The position numbers and the translations under genes were made by a program. From assembly GCA_015680905.1 (NCBI GenBank), contig CM027377.1, positions 56,565,501-56,629,500 of the forward strand: a stretch of 64,000 nt of DNA, given 5' to 3'. The notes under the pieces are model-generated. The model did no database searches. It was not told the origin of the DNA and saw only the letters and a list, made by a program, of their open reading frames with translations. Source of the DNA: Coptis chinensis (lineage: Eukaryota; Streptophyta; Magnoliopsida; Ranunculales; Ranunculaceae). This document shows positions 46,010-56,150 of the stretch, piece after piece (position 1 is the stretch's first letter; each line of letters starts with the position of its first letter).

Positions 46010-46825
46010 CCTTTTTACGGGGTTGTATTCGACCCACTCTTGGTCCCTTTTTTCGCCGACTCTGTTGCTCTTATGCATGTGTTGTGTACTTGCAATGGCA
46101 TTGATACTCTCTCCTATTGCATTCTCTTCCTTTTCTTCATTATTATCTTTTTCGACTTTGGCTGCCCCTTTGGCCTTGTTTCTAGACTTCCTCTTGGCCT
46201 TATGCCATCCTGTCTGACTAGAGAGGCCAGTGGTTTCTATTAGCTGTTTAGTTTTGACACTAATACCATTTATTGGTGGAGATTCTAACATTCCGGCTAC
46301 CTCTGAATCTTCTTGACATCAAGGTGGTGCGAAAAATATTCTTTCTCAATTCCTCTTCACTTACCGAGTAGCTATCCTCCTGCCGAATTTCTCCTCTCTT
46401 GATTGAGTAAACTTTCTTTTTTCTTTAGAATCTTCAGAATTTCCTTCTTCTCCTTACGTATTCAGAGAACCCACCGATGGCTCAAATTCAGTTCGACCTC
46501 CTCAAATTTGTCCTCATGTAAGAGTTCTTGTTCATTTTACGGAAATGGCTGCCACATGTGGAACTATTTCCATGTTATTTTGCTTTTCAATCTCGGTTTG
46601 ATTCACGCACACCTTCATCCTCTCTGGCATGAGTCGCAAATCTGTTTGAAGCTTGTACCTCGAGAATGAACTCGACTTGTGAACCTCTAACTGTAGGTTC
46701 AAGGGCTTGATCACTTCTCTATAAGTTCTCTCTTGTGTTTGGCCAACTTCTTACGTTTTAAAATCGTACTTTTAATTTAAAATTGTGGGTGTGTGTCGGG
46801 GAGGATTTTAAAATCGTACAATCGT
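46010..46825. other. Unassigned stretch between captured fragments
   Basis: On the minus strand an open frame (46291-45971) encodes a Lys-rich peptide with TGWHKAKRKSRNKAKGAAKV. It might be part of a LINE ORF1 or another captured gene. Not assigned. The rest shows no recognisable coding sequence. Confidence 0.35.
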
Positions 46826-48308
46826 CTTGGGGAACAACTTAAAGGGAAGATATTTTTACTAGTTCTAGGCGATGTGTGGAATGAAAAGCGGTGAGAAATG
46901 GAATAACTTGAAAGATTTGTTATTAGGAGGTGCAATGGGAAGCAAAATAATTGTAACCACTAGAAGCGAAAAGGTTGCAGTTATAATGGGATCCGTTTCA
47001 CAATATATAAACGGCATTAAGGTTGTCGGAAGATGATTCTTTGGGATTTGTTCAAGAAAAGGGCATTTGGTTCAGATCAAAAGCAAGGAAAGCCGAACCT
47101 TGTGGAAATTGGAAAGGGAATTGTGAGAAAGTGTGGGGAAGTGCCTCTAGCAGCTAAAGCCCTTGGAAGCTTAATGCGGTTTAAGACTGAGGAACATGAG
47201 TGGACGAGTATTAAAGATAGTGATCTTTGGAGATTGCCTCTAGAAGAAGTTGGGATTTTGCCTGCATTGAGAATAAGCTATAATCATTTGCCATTCCATT
47301 TGAGGCAATGCTTTTCCTATTGTGCTATATTTCCTAAAGGTTGGGTACTTTCAAAGCCAGAACTGATCCAATTATGGGTGGCACAAGGGTCTGTTCACAC
47401 GTTCGGAGAAAATCAAATCTTAGAATATATAGGTAATGCGTATGTCAAAGATTTGATGTGGAGATCGTTCTTTCAAGAAGCAAAACTAGATTACTTGGGG
47501 GAGATTCGGACTTTGAAAATGCATGACCTTGTTCATGACCTTGCACAATCTGTTGCAGGAACAAAGTACTTCATTGTGGGAAAGGAAACTAAAGGAGACA
47601 TCCCTAAATGGAGTGGCGGCATCTATTTCTAGTGGGTGAAGATTTGCCAATTGAGTTCGAGAATCCTTGCGTAAACATACAAACTTACGGACACTCTTTT
47701 TTAACTTCGAAATTATCTCTCATCGAGGATATTCTCTCAAGCTTTAAATGCTTACGTGTCTTTGGGTTTCTTTGGTAGAAACTGGGGAAGTTCAAGTTCC
47801 ATTGGTAAGTTGAAGCGCCTAAGATACCTTGAGATTATATCGACTCTATTACAAACTGTCCCCAACTCTATTACTAAGCTGCAAAGTTTAGAAAGCTTGG
47901 GGATTTTATGTAGTAAAATTACAATGTTGCTGGAGAAATCTGGAAATTGCAAAACTTCGAGCACATTTATACCCATAGGGACAACGTGTTAACATACATG
48001 CCATCGGCCTTAGTCATTTAACTTCTATTCGGGAGATTAGAAAATTTTTGTGGGGAAGGGATTGGATGCAAATTGAATGAGTTGAATGGACTAATACATC
48101 TCAAAGGCTGTTGAAGATTTTCAATCTTGAAAATGTGGCGAGTGCTAGAGATTGTGTGGAAGCGAATCTAAAGGGTAAGCCCAACCTTGCAAGGTTACAT
48201 TTAGTATGGAATGATGAAGGCGTTAATGAGTGAAAATTGATTTTTGATGTCTTTGGGAAACCTCGAGCCACATCGAAATCTTAAAGCGTTGGGCATAAAA
48301 GGTTTCTG
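46826..48308 (+). pseudogene. Captured CC-NLR (NB-ARC-LRR) resistance-gene fragment
   Basis: Begins inside the NB-ARC domain at the kinase-2 region ([14 protein letters not shown], first Asp replaced by Gly) and continues with [19 protein letters not shown] (RNBS-B), VRKCGEVPLAAKALGSLMRF (GLPL region), LPFHLRQCFSYCAIFPKGWV (RNBS-D) and MHDLVHDLAQSVAG (MHD). Leucine-rich-repeat remnants follow (IGKLKRLRYLEIIS; SITKLQSLESLGIL). The P-loop and coiled coil are missing. Frames break near 46895, 47030, 47632 and after. NLRs detect pathogen effectors; this piece cannot. Its position wholly inside the CACTA boundaries points to transduction. Confidence 0.88.
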
Positions 48309-49492
48309 CAGATCTATACGTGATGCCTTGACTTAAATTTTGGCGGTTTACTCTGAAAAATTAAACTTCGTGATCCCAAAACTTGATGCTGCAGATCTCT
48401 GCTGCCCGGTACTTGTGAAAAGATGCATATTACGGAGGGCGACATGGATCTTTGGATTACTTGTTCGAAACTTGCGGTCTGCCGGAAGAAATCACGACAC
48501 CTTCTTGTTTTAAAAGATCTAACGACGGAGGTGGGACGGTTTGAAGACTTTTGCGGAATGGCTGAAAAGCTTCACTTCCGCCGCATCTTGCAAATCTATA
48601 ATTTTCCAGATTTGTTATGCGTGCGATTGGATCCATTGCCTCACTGCGCCGAAAGTACTGTGAGATCTATACGTGATGCCTTGACTTAAATTTTGGCGGT
48701 TTACTACAGAAAATTAAACTTACGTGATCCCAAAACCGATCTGCACCGCAGATCTACTACGCCAGTACTTGTGAAAAGATGCATATTTTGGAGGGCGACA
48801 TGGATCTTTGGATTACTTGTTCGAAACTTGCGGTCTACTGCGGAAGAAATGCGACACCTTCTTGTTTTAAAAGATCTAACGATCGGAGGTCTGGGACGGT
48901 TTGAAGACTTTGCGGAATGGCTGAAAAGCTTCACTTCCGCCCGCATCTTGCAAATCTATAATTTTCAGATTTCTTTGTGCGTGCGATTGGATCCATTGCC
49001 TCACCGCACCGAAAGTGCGCAGATCTATACGTGATGCCTTGACTTAAATTTTGGCGGTTTACTACTGAAAATTAAACTTACGTGATCCCAAAACTTGATG
49101 CTGCAGATCTACTACGAAAGTACTTGTGAAAAGATGCATATTTTGGAGGGGCGACATGGATCTTTGGATTACTTGTTCGAAACTTGCGGTCTCTGCCGGA
49201 AAAATCGACACCTTCTTGTTTTAAAAGATCTAACGATCGGAGGGGCTGGGACGGTTTGAAGACTTTGCGGAATGGCTGAAAAGCTTCACTTCCCTTCGCA
49301 TCTTACAAATCTATAATTTTCAGATTTTCGCTGTGCGTGCGGATTGGATCCATTGCCTCACCGCGACGCCGAAAGTGCTGCAGATCTATACGTGATGCCT
49401 TGACTTAAATTTTGGCGGTTTACTACTGAGAAAATTAAACTTCGTGATCCCAAAACTTGATCTTGCGGATCTACTACTTCGAGTACTTGTGG
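48309..49492 (+). repeat. ~357-bp tandem repeat made of NLR LRR sequence (3.3 copies)
   Basis: 'gatctatacgtgatgcc' recurs at 48311, 48664, 49022 and 49383 (intervals 353, 358, 361). Each unit encodes remnants such as RHLLVLKDLT, GRFEDFAEWLKSFTSARILQ and IYNF.., an LRR pair typical of CC-NLRs. Units differ by small indels that break the frame. The fourth copy is partial, ending near 49492. Confidence 0.9.
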
Positions 49493-49741
49493 ATCTCCTT
49501 CCTCCAAGTAGTCATTCTTCAGGTATGTCACTCCACTTCCATCCACAACCAACTTAAATTGATAATATCTGTTGTGCTGTCCCTATCCACATGTTTTCCA
49601 TTACAAGATGTCAAACCCCACCACACTATGATGTATGATAATTTGTTATTGGGGATTGGGAGGGTTCAACGAGTACACCAAATGTTGTGGGAGACCTCTT
49701 ATGGCATAGATCTATAGATTTCTTATGACATTGTGATTTCT

Positions 49742-49996
49742 TCAGTTATGATCTATTCCTTCAGTTATGATTTCTTTTGGAACCTCAGCAATTCCATCTG
49801 AAAACGATGGATTCACCTTAGTAAGGTTAGGCTGAAGTTTAGAATTCTTACTCTTAGTAAAAAGTGAGCTCCATGTTTGCATTCCGGTGGAGCTAAGGTT
49901 CTGGATTTGAGCCTCATCCCGATTTGTCATCCCCTCATCAGCTTGGGATGGGGATAATAGATTTGGAGTTCCACCTGGCTCCAAAGACGTTTCCAT
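49742..49996 (-). pseudogene. Possible LINE ORF1 / DUF4283-type N-terminal fragment
   Basis: An 84-codon frame containing MQTWSSLFTKSKNSKLQPNL and SFSDGIAEVPKEIITEG. The 'W-x-LF' segment followed by a short 'G.A.V..E.I' block resembles the start of DUF4283 proteins encoded by plant LINE ORF1s. No zinc knuckle or endonuclease follows, so it is at most a fragment. Confidence 0.35.
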
Positions 49997-51373
49997 CCTC
50001 AGTCAATGGCGATCTTCGCCGGGAAGCATCAGTCAAAGTTTGCCAAAAGCAAAAACTTTCCCTCAAAAGCTGTACTTCGAACTATAAGTAGTTAAAAGAT
50101 TGGAAAAGACCACACTACCCTTTCGCTCTCTCTAGTCTAGGTATTCCTTTGAGCTATTGAACTTTGAGGGATTTACTTTGAAGTGCGGTTATTGTTTTGT
50201 TCATCAATTGACCTATCTTATTGAAAAAAACTTTTGGTAATTTGAGAAGTTATTGGGTAGACTGATTAATAAGTAGGCATTGTTTGCAATGTCTGGTTGA
50301 TCTTGGTTTTAAGAAAGGGGGGATGGAGCAATAGTTTTATTATAGTTTACAATAATACAAAGAAGCAAAGTAATATATATTCTTTTACTGAAATGATCAC
50401 CTTTATAATTGATGCAGAGACTGATAATGAGATTGGGTAGCCTCCTAAGTTTTGTTTCGATTTGAAAGTGTTTTGGCTAAAGAAGAAGTTTGATCTTTTT
50501 TTTGTATAAATTACCTTTTTGTTTTTCATTTACGGAAGTCGCATGCAAAAAGAGTATCTTGTTTCATTTGCAGTGATTATTTGTGTAGTATCTTGTTTTC
50601 AACTACTTAAAGTAGAATAACTGATGGGGTTTAAGGCCGATTATTGGGTATTGTCAACTACGTCATAATCCATGTGTTTGCTACATTATAATATTATCTA
50701 TCTGTATTATTCAGTTTCTAATAATGGAATTGCATCTACATCTACTCTGTTTTGTCTAGAATCTAGAATTCTAGATATGTTACAAGTAGTGATCGGTCTT
50801 GACTTGTTCCTTTTCTTTTGGGCAGGTGAGAAAAAAAGGGCAGGGAGTGGCTATCATCCTTGGTCTTTCGGGTTTTAGGTATGAAATAGCTACAAAACTT
50901 ATAGTGAACATTTTGGTTTATAGAGTCGACACTAATGAAGCATATGCTAAGCTTGGTAGATGACTAAGCACTGTTGGAGTGATAAACCTTTAATTATTGT
51001 CTTCGGTTTATGTCTTTCTTGTTATTTCTAAACTTTTCTTGTTGTTTGTTTACGCAGAAAATAAATGTACAACGATGGCTTATTGTACATGCATGATTGA
51101 TTCCAAAACTTCATAGTTTTTGCGATTTTGGCGCTAATAGGCGGAATATGGTACTATTGCGTATGCGTACTGTTGGATTTTGGATTTTCATCACAAGAAT
51201 TTTTTGTGTAGATAGTTTGATACTTTTGTTTGTGTGATACCGAAATACTCGAAAGATGGATTGTTATTTCTCTTATTTTTGGTAGTGATTGGAATTGGTT
51301 TATGTAGCTTCCATGTGAAATGAAATTTCACTTTAGATTCTCATTCATAGTTCTATGTGGTTTTAGTACACAA
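49997..51373. other. Unassigned AT-rich stretch in the CACTA element
   Basis: I recognise nothing here. No long coherent frame, repeat or RNA gene is apparent. Confidence 0.5.

Positions 51374-51408
<35 letters not shown>
51374..51408 (+). repeat. (TTA)n microsatellite
   Basis: About eleven perfect ATT/TTA triplets, then 'tatatatac', at the inner edge of the right subterminal zone. Confidence 0.95.
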
Positions 51409-51413
<5 letters not shown>

Positions 51414-51946
51414 CAACACTTTTTGCCACGGCCATTTGCTATAAAAAAAAACCCAAAAGTAATGTTTTGCCGTGGCCATTTGCAAAAAAAAAAAAAAACC
51501 AAAAATAATGTCTTTGCGCCATTTGTTGCAAAAAAAAAAAAAAAAATAATGTCTTGCCATTTGTTTGCAAAAAAAAAACCCAAAAAGAATGTCCATTTGG
51601 CCATTGCAAAAAAAACAAAAATAATGGCGGGAGAAACATTTATTGCCACGACTTGTGGCAATAAATACTTTTTGCAGCGGTCGTGCCTGTGACAAAAAGA
51701 AATTAATTTATTTTGACAATTAAATTAATTCAAATAAAAAACAATGTTTTGCCACGACATGGTCGCGGCTAAATGTTCACTCTCTTGCAGCGGTGGCAAA
51801 AGTCGTGGCAACAAACTTCTTTCCACACCCTTTTTTGCCTCGAGCGAGGCTAAAAGTTTTTTCGTGGCAAAACACATGTTGCCTACGAATTTTGGGCTTT
51901 TTGCCACCACAACTGACCGTGGAAAAAAACCATATTTTTAGTAGTG
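51409..51946 (+). repeat. Right subterminal and terminal repeats of the CACTA element
   Basis: At least ten units built on 'ttgccacggccatttgc' followed by an A-run, then 'ttgccacgac', 'gtggcaaaagtcgtggcaac' and the terminal complement CACTACTAAAAATATGG. The A-runs create spurious open frames of Phe or Lys on both strands, which I do not call as genes. Confidence 0.88.
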
Positions 51947-52464
51947 TTGTAAGGTAAAGTGTGCCCACTGCGCACTAGAGTAGCGAAACTTGAGTGGAAA
52001 AATCAGAGTGTTGTATCTTGACTATTATTGTGAGAACCTACTTAAGGACGCTTATTCGAGTTTGAAAATGGACGCTAGACATTTCATAGTATTACTCATT
52101 GTATATATGTTTATTATAGATGATTGATTATTATGCATATATTAGCTTAGGTTTTTGACTTGGTTATTCTTGTTCATAGCTAGTGAGATGTATAGATAGT
52201 TTGGAGCATGAATAAGGAAACAATAGTTTTATTTCTTAGTCGTTGTAGTATAGATGAAGTTTGTGAGTACCTTCATTTGGAAAACTCTCCGCGAGGCTAT
52301 AACTTCGTCCACTAGGGAATTCCTAGTGGTTTAAGGCCTTGTTGCATATGGTCAATGCAATCGCACTCGGCCTAAACGAAGAAGTAGATAGAACTCCATT
52401 TTGGTCACTTATATTAATTTCTCATCTTTGCTTGAGGACAAGCAAAATGCTGTTTGGGGTGGTT
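51947..52464 (+). mobile_element. 3' non-coding region of element B, right part
   Basis: Resumes after the CACTA element with the duplicated TTG and matches 838-1367 of element 0. Ends with 'gaggacaagcaaaatgctg' and the polypurine tract at 52452-52464. Confidence 0.9.
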
Positions 52465-53806
52465 TGATAAGAGCCCAAAACTGTAGTTTTAACCTTTAAC
52501 TTGATCATACTTTTAGACCAATTATGTGAGTAATAATTAAGAGTTAACACTGATTACGTGTTTTTATGCATTTCAGGCTTCAAAGTCCATTATGTGCAGA
52601 AATATGCCACTTTAGCGAGATAAAGGAGCAAAGGTCGGTTACTAAGGAGTTCCGTGATTAAAGGCCAAGTTTCGAGAAGACAAAGCCTTTCTAAAAGCCC
52701 GGTCAAAAGCTGAAAAGTCGACGCGGGCCGAAACAGCACACAAAGTCAGCAGAACTTCCGAAGGACATATCTTTGGACTCAGATCTCGGAATGGGGCCTA
52801 CCTTATGTCAAAACGACCAGCTCGGAAAGAGCTTTCCAATGGTCTAAGCCTTGACCAAATCAGAGGAGCAGAAGTGGACAGAAAGTCTATTGAAGCCAAC
52901 TGCAGCTGAAGAGGCCTTTTTGGACTGAAAGATTTGGGTTTTGGGCCTGATTCTCTGGCCCAAAACATGGCTCCAAGCTCATGCACGCTTTTTGGATCTG
53001 AAAATATAAAAATAAAAGCTTAATTCTTTGTTGGGGGTAGATTTTTTAGTAGAGAATAGTAGATTTTTAGGTTAGAAAATAAAGGTACCTTAGAATATAA
53101 AGTAGCCATTAAAATAGCTTCTAGATCTAGTTTTTCATGTAGATTAATTAAGTTTAGTTCCATTTCAATTATTGTACTAGATTAAACCTTTGAATCTTGT
53201 TCTTCATTTTGATTAGATCAATAAAGTAGTATTTTTATCAATTTCGATTTTGTCATTTCCATTTCTAGATCTAATTTCAATTCCTGTCCTTATTTCATTT
53301 GAGTCATTAAATTAGATTTCATTATTGTTTAATTAAGTAAATTTCAATTCTTTATATCATGTTTAGTTTAAAAGTGTCGAATGATTGCGTAATGATTCTC
53401 GGCTAAACCTCCATTAGATGGGGTTGAGAAGCCTTGATGAAACTTGATTCGATTAGCGTAGATTCGTCGTAATTTTCTTTCCACTCTAGAAAGCGTTTAG
53501 TTCACCATGAGAATGGGTTTAATCGTTCACATGCTAGTTATTAATTGGTAGAAATGCCATGTGTAATTAGGGATTAGGAAGAACCAATTGTTCTGCGAAG
53601 CAGTTCAATTCGGATTACGACGATTTGTAGTTAATAGGATTAAGTTGAGTTAAGGTGGAATCAATTCCCCTCTAACTCCTTATCATCGAATCAACGTAGC
53701 ATTCCCTTAGTTATTCCCATCGTCAACTAGTTGCAATTCGTGGGTAGTCGCATCGTAGTCTAGTTGCCTTTTTCGTAAATCTCTCATTACACTTTAAGTA
53801 GAGTGA
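52465..53806 (+). repeat. 3' LTR of element B (LTR-4), truncated
   Basis: Starts TGATAAGAGCCC. Closely matches LTR-3 but loses its last ~130 bp at 53798-53806, where it joins an inverted LTR copy. Confidence 0.85.
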
Positions 53807-54782
53807 TTCGTTCCACTCCTAGTCCTTCCGCATCTTTGTGTTCTCCGCGTTGTTCGTACTCTCTACTTAAAGTATAATGAGAGATTTACGAAAAAGGCAA
53901 CTAGACTACGATCGACTACCCACGAATTGCAACTAGTCGATGGGGAATAACTAAAGGAATGCTACATTGATTCGATGATAAGGAGTTAGAGGGGAATTGA
54001 TTCCACCTTAACTTCGACTTAATCCTATTAACTACAAATCGTCAGAATCGAATTGAATCGCTTCAAGAGAACAATTGGTTCTTCCTAATCCCTAATTACA
54101 CATGGCATTTCTACCAATTAATAACTAGCATGTGAACGATTAAACCCATTCTCATGGTGAACTAAACGTTTCTAGAGTGGAAAGAAAATTACGGCGAATC
54201 TACGTTAATCGGAATCAAGCTTTCATCAAGGCTTCTCAACCCCTCTAATGGAGGTTTAGCGAAAATCATTACGCAATCATTTCGATTACTTTTAAACTAA
54301 ACATGATATAAAGAATTGAAATTTACTTAATTAAACAATAATGAAATCTAATTTAATGACTCAAATGAAATAAGGACAGAATTGAAATTAGATCTAGAAA
54401 TGGAAATGACAAAAAATCGAAATTGATAAAAAATACTACTTTATTGATCTAATCAAAATGAAGAACAAGATTCAAAGGTTTAATCTAATACAATAATTGA
54501 AATGGAACTAAACTTAATTAATCTACATGAAAAACTAGATCTAGAAGCTATTTTAATGGCTACTTTATATTCTAAGCTACCTTTATTTTCTAACCTAAAA
54601 ATCTACTATTCTCTACTAAAAAATCTACCCCCAACAAAGAATTAAGCTTTTGTTTTTATACTTTCAGATCCAAAAATCGTGCATGGGCTTGGAGCCATGT
54701 TTTGGGCCAGAGAATCAGGCCCAAAACCCAAATCTTTCAGTCCAAGAAGGCCTCTTCAGCTGCAGTTGACTTCAACAGACTT
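53807..54782 (-). repeat. Inverted LTR fragment
   Basis: An LTR of the same family in minus orientation, truncated at both ends. The join to LTR-4 shares GTAGAG (53798-53803). The other join, at 54782, is mid-LTR. It could be the remnant of element A's 5' LTR, which is otherwise missing. Confidence 0.85.
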
Positions 54783-55486
54783 AATTTGGGAATTAATTAG
54801 ATTTCAATTATTGTTTAGTTAAATTTCATAAAGTTAGAATCTTTGTAATATGTTGTATTCAATTTCAATGGGAAATGATGGTTTGATGAATCAAGGCTAA
54901 AACCTCCATTAGAGGGGTTGATGAAGCCTTGATGAAAACTTAGTTGTATAGTGTAGAAGTGTTGTAGAGTCTATTCCATTCTAGAAGGTGGGTGTTTAGC
55001 CATGAGAATGGGTGGACAACCTCACATGCTAGTTATAATTGGTAGAAATGCCATGTTAATTGGGATTAGAGCGAGCAATTCTTACCGTAAGAGCGTAAGA
55101 ATTGGATTACAACGATCTATTCTAGGTGATTAAGTCGGATTCGAGGTGGATTCAATTCCCCTCTAATTCTTTATCTAGATTCAAGAACATTAGTATTTCC
55201 ATATATTTCGTAGTGACATTCAACATATTGCTTTTCATTTTGCATCGTAGTATAATTCCCCCTCGTAAAACTCTCATTAGACTTAAGACCGACTAATTAG
55301 ATTAGGAAACATTCCATGCTAGAGAACTAGGAGTGGAACGAACTTGTTACTCCACTCTATTTCGATAGAATTGAGAGTAGAAACTTTGATAAATATAGAC
55401 ACATAATTTATCATTTAGTTTTACTTACATTTAGAGTTTCATCGCTTTATTTCGTAGGTAAAACTATTCAATTTTATCATTTATCA
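54783..55486 (+). repeat. 5' LTR of element C (LTR-5), 5'-truncated
   Basis: The distal half of an LTR, from 'ttaattagatttcaattatt' to the end TTTATCA at 55486. More diverged from LTR-3/4 than they are from each other. The primer site follows directly. Confidence 0.82.
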
Positions 55487-55488
55487 AA

Positions 55489-55501
55489 TGGCGCCGCTAC
55501 C
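55489..55501 (+). promoter_or_regulatory. Primer-binding site of element C
   Basis: TGGCGCCGCTACC, two bases after the LTR. TGGCGCCG is complementary to the 3' end of plant Asp tRNA, the primer reported for Athila/Tat-type elements. This supports the lineage call. Confidence 0.75.
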
Positions 55502-56150
55502 ATCTTAGTTTCACTTTCGTATTGTTTTCATAGTGTTAGTACTATTCTTAAAGTCCCATTTCACCCACCCACCCATGTTTGATTCATATTGTGGTTGTCC
55601 ATTTCAGAGTTGAAAAATTCCGGGCCAGAAATTATAACTTGGGCAAGGTATCTTTCCTTGAGCGACCACCCTAACTCACTGGCCCTCGAGCGCGACCCGC
55701 CCCCATGTGGAGCGCGACCCGCCCTTAAACTCTGGAATTCTAAGATACACCGAGCGACCCGCCTTTATCTGTGTGACCAGCCGCTTTAACAAAATTTTCG
55801 GATTTCGGCGGTTTTGATTCGAACTTTGATCTTTCATATTTTTGGTGTTCTAACCTCGCTATGTACACTAAACAAAGCGTAAACAAGGCGCTATTCATAA
55901 GCGAAACAAGGGCCGAATCAGGTATTCCTTTCTTCCACACCTCGCTCTCTGTTAGAGGTTTATACTAGTATATCGAGAATTGTTTGGAGTGTTGATGTGT
56001 TTAGCTAAGTTTGGTTTTAGCCTTGTATGAGATTAAGGTGCGGCGAACAAAAACACCGAGCGTAATTACACAACAACGTCAACAAACAAGTCTATCTAGT
56101 ATACCACCCCACAACACCTCTAGCTACTATTTCACACACATCACGACCTG
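55502..56150 (+). mobile_element. 5' leader of element C
   Basis: Non-coding leader between primer site and gag. It includes a GC-rich block (about 55687-55770) with 'gagcgcgacccgcc' twice and 'gagcgacccgcc' once. Confidence 0.7.

Larger units (their letters stand above)
37293..51946 (+). mobile_element. CACTA (En/Spm) DNA transposon with captured gene fragments
   Basis: A 14,654-bp insertion flanked by the three-base duplication TTG (37290-37292 and 51947-51949). The empty site is seen in element 0 near 837-846 ('gagattgtaaggta'). The right end is CACTACTAAAAATATGG on the complement; the left end reads CACCAAAAAAGTG, apparently missing three bases of CACTAC. Both subterminal zones carry many copies of a 'ttgccacgac' / 'ttgcaaaa' type motif. 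Inside are a TNP2 transposase gene, a PttA-type gene, and host-gene fragments (ribosomal protein L5, NLR) absent from minimal CACTA elements. Confidence 0.93.

Noticed and set aside
51353-51695. Phe-rich and Lys-rich frames at the right end of the CACTA element
   Set aside because: Products of A-runs in subterminal repeats; no coding signature.
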